Shown piece by piece: positions 53,701 to 61,562 of a DNA stretch of 64,000 bases. This stretch comes from Streptomyces sp. CA-278952 (GTDB lineage Bacteria; Actinomycetota; Actinomycetes; Streptomycetales; Streptomycetaceae). The stretch spans positions 4,092,001 through 4,156,000 of the forward strand of contig NZ_CP112880.1 of NCBI RefSeq assembly GCF_028747205.1, given 5' to 3'. The notes under the pieces were generated by a model. The model worked only from the letters and a program-made list of their open reading frames with translations, made no database searches and was not told the DNA's origin. Position 1 is the first letter of the stretch. Each line of letters opens with the position of its first letter. Made by a program: the position numbers and the translations under genes.

Positions 53701-55827
53701 CTCCTTCGACAGCAGCTCCCGGCGGCGTGCGTCGAGCGTGGCGCGGGCCCGGTTCGCACCGCCCAGCACCTCCGCGATCCGCTCCAGGATCGACGTACGG
53801 ACGGTGGCGTCGCCGATGTCGAGACCGGCGACGACATCCGTGACGGTGGCCAGCCCCTCCGTCATCGCCGACAGCCGGTCGGTCACGGCGGATGCGTCCC
53901 GGACGGTCTCCAGCGCACCCGCGTCGGCCACGAGCCCCGCGATGTCCTTGTGATACCCGTCGAACGCGTCCTCGCGGGCGAGGAACGACACGGCCCGCTG
54001 GGCGGCCGATGCGATGTCGTCCTCGGTCCGGGCCGACAGTTCCGCGACGCGCTCGACGTCGGCGTACCGCATCTCGCCGACCGTCGCCAAGTGGCCGTGC
54101 GCCCGGCGGAGTTCGGTCAGCCGCTCGATCCAGGCGGAAGCCGACCCGGGAGCCTCGCCGCGCACCCGGCGCACCAGTGCGGTGATGCGGGCGGCGGTCT
54201 CCTCCAGCGCGTCGGCGGCGCGCCGGGTCAGCTCCTGTACGGCGGTGAACTCGGCCAGCACCTGCTGCGCGGTGACCCGCAGTTCGCGCAACGGTTCGTC
54301 GAGCGCACCCAGTTCGGGGTCGGACAGCCAGTGATACCGGTCCTGGGCACGGGCGCAGTCGGCCGCGAGCCGGCCGTAGACAGCGGTCGTCGGCGTCATG
54401 TCCCGTACGCCGTGGGCGAGGGCGAGGCAGTCGGAGATCCCGCGTACCAGGTCGGCGTTGCCGGTCCGGGCGAGCGGGCCGGTCCCGGCGGGCCGGGCGG
54501 CGGCGTAGGTGTCGGAGACGTACGGGGTCTCCCAGCGCTGCAAGGGGTGCACGCGCGCGGGCCCGTCCGGGGCGTCCCGGAGCAGGACCAGCGTCCCGTC
54601 GTCCAGCAGGGCGTGCCCGCGCCCGGTGAGCGGGGTGGCGACCTCCTGACGGATCAGGTTGTACGGGAGCAGGAGGCTGCGCAGCCCGTCGCGGGAGCGG
54701 AAGACGTAGAGCACGTCCTCCCCGTTGGGCGAGCGGACCGCGCCCTCGAAGACCGGCTCGGTCAGCTCCTCGGCGGTGTCGAAGGTCTTCGCGGTGCCGG
54801 TGGTGAGGTAGTAGCCGCCGGGGAAGATGATGCCCTGGTCCTCGGGGAGCCGGTGGCAGGACGGGCCGATGCCGTCGAGCCGCTGGACGGTGGCGAGCAG
54901 CGAGTTGAAGACCAGGTGCCGCCAGGCGTCCTCCTTGTACGGGCGGACGCGCAGCAGCACCAGCGGCCCGACCTCCGCGTACTCGACGTCGGCGTCGGCC
55001 AGCGACTGCAACGGCTCGTCGACGGGCTCCTCGTAGATCCCGTCCGGCGACTCCGTGTCGTCGGTGACCTTGACGGTGAGGGTGCCGCCGAGCGTGTCGA
55101 CGAAGAGCCCGCCGCCCTTGCCGACGGCGATGTGCGGATGGCGTCCCGGGACGTGGGCCTCGCGCCCCGCCACGATCCACGCGAAGTCGTGGGAGGGCGG
55201 GAAGACGTGGTCGCGCTCGCCCTGCGCGTCGAGGAACGCCCCCGGCGACCCGTCCGGCCCCAGCGCCCAGCGCAGCACCCGGATGTCGTCGGCGTTCTCG
55301 CCGGTCCGGAAGACGGCGAGGAGCCTGCCGTCGACGCGGCGTAGCCGCAGCAGGCGGGCGTCGCGGAAGTAGCGGTGGAGGGAGGCGAACTCGCGCCGGA
55401 AACCGTCGTCGTCGAGGAGGGCGGTCTCCGCACCGGTCTCCGCACCGGACTCCGATGCCGGGGCGTCGTCCGCCGGGGCGGAGTCCCGTACGAGGAGGAC
55501 GTCCTCGACCTCGGCCTCGCCGCGCGCGCCCGGCCCGCGCTCGAAACCGAAGAGCAACTGGTCGCCCACCGCGACGAGGTCACGCGGCACGGAGGCCCGC
55601 TCGGTGCGCACCTGCTCGGTGGCCAGCAGCCGCAGCCCGGTCGAGCCGAACTCCTCGGTCCGCCGTACGTTGAGCGCCTCGGCCCGCCGCACCAGCTCCC
55701 CGGCCTGCGCCGAGAGCCGCCGCCGCAGCACCTCGTAGGCACCGGTGTCCACGTCGTCGGCGGCGCTCGGGGTGTTCTGCGGCGCGGTGGCGGTGGCGGT
55801 GGTGGTGGCGGTGGTGTCGCTGTCCAT
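50773..55827 (-). CDS. Giant DUF3686-type AAA+ ATPase ('DNA repair ATPase')
   Basis: 1684 residues. The N-terminal third is mixed beta (YEVLRRRLSAQAGELVRRAEALNVRR and a propeller-like part). A long coiled-coil or helical middle (about 500-900) follows, with many Arg/Glu/Leu heptads. The C-terminal AAA module has Walker A SPPGYGKTTLMEYVAE and Walker B TLLYLDDIQHTSPELLQKF, plus GEPRSYDLRGKRFAVCMAGNPYTES. The combined domains match the DUF3686 ATPase family, called DNA-repair ATPases only by annotation. It follows flotillin and a YqiJ-like protein on the same strand. ATG 55827 has GGGAG upstream. Function unknown. Confidence 0.85.
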   Translation of the reverse strand: MDSDTTATTTATATAPQNTPSAADDVDTGAYEVLRRRLSAQAGELVRRAEALNVRRTEEFGSTGLRLLATEQVRTERASVPRDLVAVGDQLLFGFERGPGARGEAEVEDVLLVRDSAPADDAPASESGAETGAETALLDDDGFRREFASLHRYFRDARLLRLRRVDGRLLAVFRTGENADDIRVLRWALGPDGSPGAFLDAQGERDHVFPPSHDFAWIVAGREAHVPGRHPHIAVGKGGGLFVDTLGGTLTVKVTDDTESPDGIYEEPVDEPLQSLADADVEYAEVGPLVLLRVRPYKEDAWRHLVFNSLLATVQRLDGIGPSCHRLPEDQGIIFPGGYYLTTGTAKTFDTAEELTEPVFEGAVRSPNGEDVLYVFRSRDGLRSLLLPYNLIRQEVATPLTGRGHALLDDGTLVLLRDAPDGPARVHPLQRWETPYVSDTYAAARPAGTGPLARTGNADLVRGISDCLALAHGVRDMTPTTAVYGRLAADCARAQDRYHWLSDPELGALDEPLRELRVTAQQVLAEFTAVQELTRRAADALEETAARITALVRRVRGEAPGSASAWIERLTELRRAHGHLATVGEMRYADVERVAELSARTEDDIASAAQRAVSFLAREDAFDGYHKDIAGLVADAGALETVRDASAVTDRLSAMTEGLATVTDVVAGLDIGDATVRTSILERIAEVLGGANRARATLDARRRELLSKEGRAEFAAEFALLGQAVTGALSAADTPETCDDQLARLLLQWENLESRFAEFDDFLAELAERRTEVYEAFSARKQTLQDERARRAERLAGSAGRVLETIARRLASLEDLDAVHTYFASDPMVAKVRRTADELRELGDPVRAEELDGRLKAARQEAGRALRDRTELYADGGSVIKLGRHRFAVNTQPFDLTLVPAGESLAFALTGTDYRAPVTDPAFAAARPYWEQLLPSENASVYRAEHLAARLLDEHGAGHLASLADPELARLVRESASDAYDEGYTRGVHDEDATAILAALLRLHADAGLLRHEPAVRAAAQLFWVYDADDPLRTSWTRRAVSLARARDTFGLAPAIAVLQGEWAAAIGSPCPSAPGHAVAAYLFDELTTGPAGFVVGSSVRAFLEAFHRAVGPDAYAEDLAALGDDQAARRQLVEGWLAPYAETAGACGGAGLGGGDLAEAVAVELCPELERYASDAPLTERLEGLLGDHPRIEGGGALTVRIDELLARTAAFRAHTVPGFRAYQRLRTSLVTAERGRLRLDDHRPRVMSAFVRNRLLDEVYLPLIGDSLAKQLGTADADRRTDSQGLLLLVSPPGYGKTTLMEYVAERLGMVLVKISGPNLGHDVTSLDPTRAPSATARQEIEKINFALEAGNNTLLYLDDIQHTSPELLQKFIPLCDATRRIEGVRDGEPRSYDLRGKRFAVCMAGNPYTESGEQFRIPDMLANRADVWNLGEVLSGRDDVFALSFVENALTANPVLAPLAARSRDDLALLVRLAGGSDPAARAEHMDHPYSAAELDRILAVLRHLLTARDTVLAVNAAYIASAARTDATRTEPPFRLQGSYRNMNKIAERIVPVMNDDELSAVVDDHYAGEAQTLTTGAEANLLKLAALRGTLTAEQAERWAAITASYVRTQALGGPDGDPMTRAVAALGLLADRIAAVEAAIQRAADPRHLLAGGHHGPVGALNDRAVPEHHAEITDTPH

Positions 55828-55880
55828 GGGTACGGCTCCCTACGTGTTCCATCGTCTTCAGCCGGCCCGGCACCCCCAGC

Positions 55881-56254
55881 CCGTCCGGCGTTTGAGGACG
55901 GAACCGTGCGGCCGGTGGTCCCGCCTCCTGGCGTGCGGGGGCGGGCCCGGGATTCCAGCCGGTCCGGCGTTTGAGGACGGAACCCTCGGCTCGGTGAGCC
56001 AGCCCTGACGGGCAGACCGGTCCCTGGTGCGCCCGCCCCCGTGGGACGCACACCCAGTCCGGTGGCCCCCGGGCCAGGGGTTCCGTCCTCAAGCGCCGGA
56101 CGGGCTTGATGTGGCCGCCCTCGTTCGGTCCTGGGCCCCCGGGCCGAGGGTTCCGTCCTCAAGCGCCGGACGGGCTGGGAGTGGCCGAGGGCTTGTCCTC
56201 AAGCGGCGGACGGGCTGGGAGTGGCCGAGGGTTCCGTCCTCAAGCGGCGGACGG
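55881..56254. repeat. Cluster of six Streptomyces hairpin repeats
   Basis: 21-base units at 55881-55901 and 55960-55980 (plus orientation) and 56083-56103, 56153-56173, 56193-56213, 56234-56254 (minus orientation). The consensus is CCGTCC, a nine-base loop such as GGCGTTTGA, then GGACGG. This fills the 438-base gap between the ATPase and flotillin genes, which holds no other gene that I can see. Confidence 0.85.
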
Positions 56255-56265
56255 GGTGGCGTGCG

Positions 56266-58416
56266 CTACCCGAGCGCCCCGGCCCCGGCCCCCGCCCCCG
56301 CCCCGTTCCGGGAGGCGGTCGTGGCCGCCGGAGCCACCGGCGTACCGGTCGTCAGCGACGACACCGGCAGATCCGCCAGCCCCAGCTCCTTCGCCGCCGC
56401 CAGCAACTGCTGCACCTGCCCCGACGCCGCCCCCGACGCCCCCGGCCCCATCAGCCGCATCAGCAGCGCCGACACCGTCAGGTTCTGGACATCGCCCGTG
56501 GAGAAGGATCCCAGCACCCGGCTGATGTCGTCGGTGAAGGACGACGAACCGTCCAGCCACGGCCCCGCCAGCGCCTGCGCGGTCCGCGAGTTGTCGACGA
56601 ACCCGTCCACCGCCTTGCCGAGCGAGATCGACGAGACGAGCCGGTCGAAGAAGACCGAGTCGCCGCCGACGATGTCGATGTCGGCGTTCTCCAGGCCCGT
56701 CGCCAGGATCGTCGCCTGTGCCTCGGCGACCTGCCGCTGCACGTCGAGACCGGCCAGCCGGATCTCCTTCTCCGCCTCCAGCCGCAGCCGGTACTCCTCG
56801 TGCCCGCGCGACGCCTCGTCCAGCGCCGCCATCGCGGCCGCCTTGTCCGTGAGCCCCGCGGCCTCCGCCTTCAGCTTCTCGCCGATGACCGCCGCGTCGG
56901 CGGTCGCCTGGGCTGCGGTGCCCTCCGCCGTGGCGAGCGCCTTGAGCCGCGAGCCCTCCGCCTCGGCCTTGAGCCGGGCCGCCGTCGCCCCGGCCTCCGC
57001 GAGACCGGCCTTCTCGGTGACGTCCGCCTCCGCGTCCGCCACCTGTACGGCGGCGAGCCCGGGAGCGGCCGTCTCGGCCTGGATGCCCTCGGCGAGCCGC
57101 AGCTTGGCCTGCGCGTCGAGGTCTGCGGTCTTGAGCCGGGCCTCGGCGAGCGTGAGCTGCTCGGCCGCCAGGTGGGTGGAGGCCGCCTCCGCGGCCTCGG
57201 CCGCCTTGATGTCCTTGACCAGCTTCTCCTGGGCCTCCGCCTCGGCCGCGATGATGACCGACCTGCGGGACCGCTCGGCGTCCTCGACGGCGCGCAGGGT
57301 GAGGATCGACTCCTCCTGCTCGGCGACCGTGCGGTCCACCGCGATCCGCTCCCGGATGACGTCGGCGACCTCGCGGCGCTCGGCCTCGACCTCCTTCATG
57401 GCGGCGATCCTGTTCAGCTCGGTCTCGCGCTCGCGCCCGATGACCTCCAGCATCCGGTCCTTCTCGATGCGCTCGCTCTCGACGGCGATGACGCGCTCGC
57501 GGTTCTTCTGCGCGACGGCGATCTCCCGCGCCTGGTTCTCGCGCTGGATGCCGAGCTGCTCCTCGGTCTTGATGAACGCCGTCTGCGAACCGAGCCGCTC
57601 CTCCTCCTGCACCCGGGCGGTGGCCGCCTCCTCGCGGGCCCGCAGGACCTCGACCTCGCGGCGCTGCTTGATCTCCGCCTCGGCCTGCCGGCGCTCCAGC
57701 TCCAGGATCGTCTCGCGGGCGTCGACGTCCTGCCGGGTGATCTCCTTCTGCTCGGTGCGCTGGAACTCGTTGGTCCGCACGTGCTCGATCGCGGTCAGCT
57801 CGGTGATCTTCCGGATGCCCTGGGCGTCCAGGATGTTGGCCCCGTCGAGCTGGGCCATCGGGGTCTGCTCGAGGAAGTCGATCGCGGCGTCGTCGAGGTG
57901 GTAGCCGTTCAGGTCGGTACCGATGACCTGGATGATCCGGTCGCGGAACTCCTCGCGCTTGGTATACAGGTCGACGAAGTCGAGCTGCTTGCCGACGGTC
58001 TTGAGTGCCTCGGAGAACTTCGCGGCGAAGAACTCCTGGATGGCGACCTTGTCGCTGGCCCGTGCCGTGCCGATGGACTGCGCGACCTTGATGACGTCCT
58101 CGACGGTCTTGTTGACCCGGACGAAGAAGGTGATCTGGATGTCGGCGCGGATGTTGTCCTGGCAGATCAGACCCTCGCGCCCGGCACGGCGGATCTCGAT
58201 CGTCTTCACCGAGATGTCCATCGTCTCGGCCTTGTGGAGCACGGGCAGGACGACGGCTCCGGTGAAGGTGACGTCGACCTTCTTGGTCTTGGAGATGATC
58301 AGTGCTTTGCCCTGCTCGACCTTGCGGAACAGCCGGGTGATGACGAAGGCGATGGCGATGACGATGAGCAGGACAACGGCGATGAGCACGCCGATGCCCA
58401 AGGAGATGGCATCCAT
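56266..58416 (-). CDS. Flotillin-like SPFH/Band 7 protein (YqiK type)
   Basis: 716 residues. A single N-terminal membrane helix (IGVLIAVVLLIVIAIAFVITRLF), then an SPFH domain (GKALIISKTKKVDVTFTGAVVLPVLHKAETMDIS, RIIQVIGTDLNGYHLDDAAIDFLEQT), then a long coiled-coil rich in Glu/Arg/Ala (about 220-560) and a Gly/Ala-rich tail. Flotillins form membrane microdomain scaffolds. Upstream and co-directional is a YqiJ-like membrane protein, as in the enteric yqiJ-yqiK pair; downstream is the DUF3686-type ATPase. ATG 58416 has AAGGA upstream. Confidence 0.92.
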   Translation of the reverse strand: MDAISLGIGVLIAVVLLIVIAIAFVITRLFRKVEQGKALIISKTKKVDVTFTGAVVLPVLHKAETMDISVKTIEIRRAGREGLICQDNIRADIQITFFVRVNKTVEDVIKVAQSIGTARASDKVAIQEFFAAKFSEALKTVGKQLDFVDLYTKREEFRDRIIQVIGTDLNGYHLDDAAIDFLEQTPMAQLDGANILDAQGIRKITELTAIEHVRTNEFQRTEQKEITRQDVDARETILELERRQAEAEIKQRREVEVLRAREEAATARVQEEERLGSQTAFIKTEEQLGIQRENQAREIAVAQKNRERVIAVESERIEKDRMLEVIGRERETELNRIAAMKEVEAERREVADVIRERIAVDRTVAEQEESILTLRAVEDAERSRRSVIIAAEAEAQEKLVKDIKAAEAAEAASTHLAAEQLTLAEARLKTADLDAQAKLRLAEGIQAETAAPGLAAVQVADAEADVTEKAGLAEAGATAARLKAEAEGSRLKALATAEGTAAQATADAAVIGEKLKAEAAGLTDKAAAMAALDEASRGHEEYRLRLEAEKEIRLAGLDVQRQVAEAQATILATGLENADIDIVGGDSVFFDRLVSSISLGKAVDGFVDNSRTAQALAGPWLDGSSSFTDDISRVLGSFSTGDVQNLTVSALLMRLMGPGASGAASGQVQQLLAAAKELGLADLPVSSLTTGTPVAPAATTASRNGAGAGAGAGALG

Positions 58417-58571
58417 TGAAGAGTCCTTGGCGGCTTGTCGGTACGGAGAGGGAACAAGCGAAGTAGAGGTGGCCTGCCTGTCACGGGGGCGGGCGGCCGG
58501 TGGGCGGCGACGACGGTGGTACCCGAAGGCTTGAAGTCCTGGTGGCCCGGTGGCCCGGTGGCCCGTCCGGG

Positions 58572-59267
58572 TCAGCCGGTCGCCCCGCCCGGCAGTTCGT
58601 GCGGTCTGGCGCTCGGACCCGGATCGAGCGCCGCGTCATAGGGCGAGACCCAGAAGAACTCGCCGTCCTCGTCGTACGCGTAGAGCAGTCCGGAGCCGCC
58701 CATGACCAGCGGTGCTTCTTCGGCGGCCGGGCCGGAGAGCCGGGAAGCGGACGGGAACGGTCCGGCCGTGCGGACCTGCACGATGGCCGTCGATCCGTCG
58801 TGCGACACGACCTCGGCCTGGCCGAACGTGGCGGTGACGGAGCCCGTGCGGATCGTGCAGACACTTCCGACGAAGTCCAGCCGCGATGGCGGAGGTTCCG
58901 CCGGGAAGTACCGGCGGAAGCGGTGGACGAGGAGGCGGACGGCCGCCCAGGCGAGGAACAGCGACCCGGCGAGTACGGCGACGGAGAGCACGGCGCGGGT
59001 GGCGCTGCCGGTCTCGCTCCGGTGCAGCAGGACCGTGCCGGTCACGCTGCCGAACCAGGCGAAGACGACCAGCAGGGAGACGGAGACGGAGACAGGGACG
59101 CCGCCGAGACCGGCCGGGCCGGTGTCGAGATCCGCGTCGAAGGAGTCGTGGCCGGCGGCCCCGGCGAGCACCAGCAGCCAGAAGCAGACGACGACCACCA
59201 GAGCGGCGCCGAAAACGACGGCGGGGAATCCGAGTGTCGCGCTCAGGAATTCGCCGATCGGTCCCAC
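58572..59267 (-). CDS. YqiJ-like membrane protein (NfeD/OB-fold type)
   Basis: 231 residues with three transmembrane regions (GFPAVVFGAALVVVVCFWLLVL, VSVSLLVVFAWFGSVTGTVLL, LSVAVLAGSLFLAWAAVRLL) and a C-terminal beta-rich soluble domain (VGSVCTIRTGSVTATFGQAEVV, AIVQVRTAG). The arrangement resembles enteric YqiJ (DUF1449), the NfeD-like partner of flotillin YqiK. Its gene is 155 bases upstream of flotillin on the same strand. GTG 59267 is the likely start but has only a weak binding site. Family assignment is by order and pattern. Confidence 0.7.
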   Translation of the reverse strand: MGPIGEFLSATLGFPAVVFGAALVVVVCFWLLVLAGAAGHDSFDADLDTGPAGLGGVPVSVSVSLLVVFAWFGSVTGTVLLHRSETGSATRAVLSVAVLAGSLFLAWAAVRLLVHRFRRYFPAEPPPSRLDFVGSVCTIRTGSVTATFGQAEVVSHDGSTAIVQVRTAGPFPSASRLSGPAAEEAPLVMGGSGLLYAYDEDGEFFWVSPYDAALDPGPSARPHELPGGATG

Positions 59268-59684
59268 CCCCTGCGGTTCTGCGCACGGGCCCTGAGGCGG
59301 TGCGCGTCCGTGTGATTCGGCACGGGGGCGGCGAGCGGTCGCTCGGCGGGCGGGTGGCGAGGCTCGGCGCCGCGGCGTTGTCCGAACCTGCCGCGGCGGC
59401 CGGAACGCCCCTCGGGACTCCTCCCGCCGGATCCCGGATCCCGGGCCCTGGACCGTCCCCGATCCCCCGTGGACGGTCCGGCACCCGGGATCCGGAAGGG
59501 GCTTCCGCCCCCGTGCTCCCCCGTGCTTCCCCCGTGTTGTTGCTGACCTGATCGTGTCATCCGACACCGGCCCAGCGCATTGCCGGAACCCGGCAATCTA
59601 TACGCTTCGCTCATGCCGGGCACCGGCACCGCCCCGTGTGCGTCGGGGAAATGACAAGACTGTTGCAAGGCTGAAGGAGAGTGC
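59268..59684. other. 417-base intergenic region
   Basis: Holds the divergent promoters of the YqiJ-like gene and the PucR gene. The only structure seen is the inverted repeat at 59579-59597 with a possible -10 box (TATACG, 59599-59604). I see no gene or RNA. Confidence 0.6.
59579..59597. promoter_or_regulatory. Inverted repeat upstream of PucR-type gene, candidate operator
   Basis: ATTGCCGG and CCGGCAAT around AAC form an eight-bp inverted repeat, directly before a possible -10 box TATACG. It likely binds the adjacent PucR-family protein or another regulator; PucR autoregulation is common. Confidence 0.5.
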
Positions 59685-60758
59685 GTGGCCGAGCTGAGGA
59701 TTCCCGAGGAAATGCTGGGCAATTATGCCCACATTCTGGGCGAAGTCGCCCTCACCGGCCGTCGCTTGACCCGCGACGAACTGGAAGCTCGCCGTGCGCT
59801 GGGCCGTGCGGCGGCGGACGCGGGTCATCAGCTCCGCGCTCTGGTGACGATGCATCTGGCACAGACTCGTGAGTCCTGGCCACGAGGAGCTGCCGGAAAC
59901 TCCCCCGCCACGACCGACGCCGTTCTGGCCGCTGTGGAGCAGGCGGTCGACGCCTTCGCCGAGGGCTTCGAGCGTGCCCAGCGGCTCACCGTGCGACGGG
60001 AGGAGGCGGCGCGCCGCGAGTTCATCGACGACCTGCTCTACGGGCGCAGCGATCTGGTGCGCCTCGCGGAGCGGGCGACCCGCTTCGGCCTGCGGCTTTC
60101 CCGGGCGCACGCGGTGGCAGTGGCGGCCGGCCCGGAGGCGTACACGGAGACGGACGCGGTGCCGCGCAGTGTGGAGGCGGCGCTGCTGGCGCGGTTCAGC
60201 GGCCGCAAGATCCTGTTGACGACGAAGGACGGCCGGATCGTCTGTATCGCACCGGGCAGTCAGCCCGACGTCCTGCGCTACTTCGCCAAGCAGGCGCACG
60301 CGGCGACGGACGGCGGCCAGGTCGCGGTCGGCCGCCCGCACAAGGGCCCCGGCGGGGTGGTCCACTCGTACGACGAGGCGCTCGAAGCCCTCGACCTCGC
60401 GGGCCGGATGGGGATGGACGACCCCGTGCTGTACGCCTCGGACCTCATGGTCTACCCGGTGCTGACCCGGGACCGGCAGGCGATGGCCGATCTGGTGCGC
60501 AGTGAGCTGGGCCCGCTCCAGAAGGCCCGGGGCGGCGCGGAACCGCTGCTGAACACGCTGGCGGTCTACTTCGACGCGGGCTGTGTCGCCGCCGAGACCG
60601 CCCGCCGACTGGCGTTGAGCGTGCGGGCGCTGACGTACCGCTTGGAGCGCATCCACCAGTTGACCGGGTCCGACCCTTCGGATCCGATGCACCGCTACAC
60701 CTTGCAGACGGCGGTCATCGGGGCCCGGCTGCTGGACTGGCCGGCCAAGGAGCTGTGA
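59685..60758 (+). CDS. PucR-family transcriptional regulator
   Basis: 357 residues with an N-terminal helical sensor-like domain (about 1-110), a central GGDEF-like fold typical of CdaR/PucR proteins (LDLAGRMGMDDPVLYASDLMVYPVL), and the C-terminal helix-turn-helix PucR domain: LLNTLAVYFDAGCVAAETARRLALSVRALTYRLERIHQLTG, with the usual DP and YTLQTAVIGARLL end. The GTG at 59685 has AAGGAGAG (59673-59680) four bases before; a second GTG at 59681 is out of frame. Ligand and targets unknown. Confidence 0.93.
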   Translation: MAELRIPEEMLGNYAHILGEVALTGRRLTRDELEARRALGRAAADAGHQLRALVTMHLAQTRESWPRGAAGNSPATTDAVLAAVEQAVDAFAEGFERAQRLTVRREEAARREFIDDLLYGRSDLVRLAERATRFGLRLSRAHAVAVAAGPEAYTETDAVPRSVEAALLARFSGRKILLTTKDGRIVCIAPGSQPDVLRYFAKQAHAATDGGQVAVGRPHKGPGGVVHSYDEALEALDLAGRMGMDDPVLYASDLMVYPVLTRDRQAMADLVRSELGPLQKARGGAEPLLNTLAVYFDAGCVAAETARRLALSVRALTYRLERIHQLTGSDPSDPMHRYTLQTAVIGARLLDWPAKEL

Positions 60759-60806
60759 CGGACGGCCGCCCGGCGGAGGAACGTGGGGGCGGGGGACGGA
60801 AGGTGT

Positions 60807-60843
60807 GGCCGGGGGTGCTCAGGGGGGTGACGCACCCCCGGCC
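60807..60843. terminator. Terminator hairpin between convergent PucR and TerB genes
   Basis: Twelve-bp stem (60807-60818 with 60832-60843) and a 13-base G-rich loop, between the stops at 60758 and 60915. Confidence 0.65.
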
Positions 60844-60914
60844 TGCCGGTGGGGAGGGGACGCGGGCCGATGGTCTGCCGGCCCGAGCGACCGCACCGGC
60901 GGTCCTGGTGGGCC

Positions 60915-61370
60915 CTACAGGTCGAACTCGTGCGGCGGCAGGTCGAGCGCGAAGCACGCCTCCCGCACGACGGCCTGCTCGGACGGGTCGAAGTCGCCGT
61001 CGGCGCCGCCGATGACGATGCCGATCTGGACCACGGCACGGGCCTCGGTCGGCTTCTTCTTCGCCTTGGCGATCTCCTGGAGGACGTTGACCTTGCCGAA
61101 CGCGAAGTCGGCGGTGAGCTGGTCGACGTAGGCGTTGAAGCGGCGCTGGAGGTCGTCCGCGGGGAAGTTCCGCAGGACGTCGTTGGTCGAGATGAGGGTG
61201 GCGACGCGCTGACGCTCCGACGGGTCGATGGAGCCGTCGGCGGCGGCGACGAGCGCGCACATGGCCATGCTCGCGTCCCGGAACGACCCCGACTTCAGGT
61301 CGTTCTTCTTCGCCTCCAGCTGCGTCTGCATCGACGACGCGGATTCTTTGATGCGATCCCACAGAGCCAT
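60915..61370 (-). CDS. TerB-family tellurite-resistance/stress protein
   Basis: 151-residue all-helical TerB-domain protein. Two acidic metal-binding loops are visible: ADGSIDPSERQRV and ADGDFDPSEQAVV, with DxS and DxD patterns that bind calcium or other metals. In clusters TerB works with TerD and vWA proteins; here it stands alone, though a vWA protein is at 30445. ATG 61370 is the start. Role in stress inferred from family; tellurite resistance itself unproven. Confidence 0.92.
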   Translation of the reverse strand: MALWDRIKESASSMQTQLEAKKNDLKSGSFRDASMAMCALVAAADGSIDPSERQRVATLISTNDVLRNFPADDLQRRFNAYVDQLTADFAFGKVNVLQEIAKAKKKPTEARAVVQIGIVIGGADGDFDPSEQAVVREACFALDLPPHEFDL

Positions 61371-61493
61371 GACGTCTCCCTACGTTGCGGTGCGAATCCG
61401 GGACCGGAACCGGAACGGGTGCAACTCTACAGGCGTGTAGATATCGATGATGGGGTGCGGGGTGCCTTCGCGGAGAAGCCTCGGACACGGCGA

Positions 61494-61526
61494 AGCCCCC
61501 GGACGCGGTGAGGGCATCCGGGGGCT
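61494..61526. terminator. Terminator hairpin after the antiporter operon
   Basis: Ten-bp perfect stem (61494-61503 with 61517-61526) just after the antiporter stop at 61563, minus strand. Confidence 0.7.
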
Positions 61527-61562
61527 CCGGCGGGGGTTGCGAGCGACAGGGCCGCAAGGCGG

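Noticed and set aside
55375..57904. Frames containing FRPQAPDGL and PSSSAGRAG motifs
   Set aside because: These are translations of the intergenic hairpin repeats plus antisense of flotillin; such frames are a known annotation artefact in Streptomyces.
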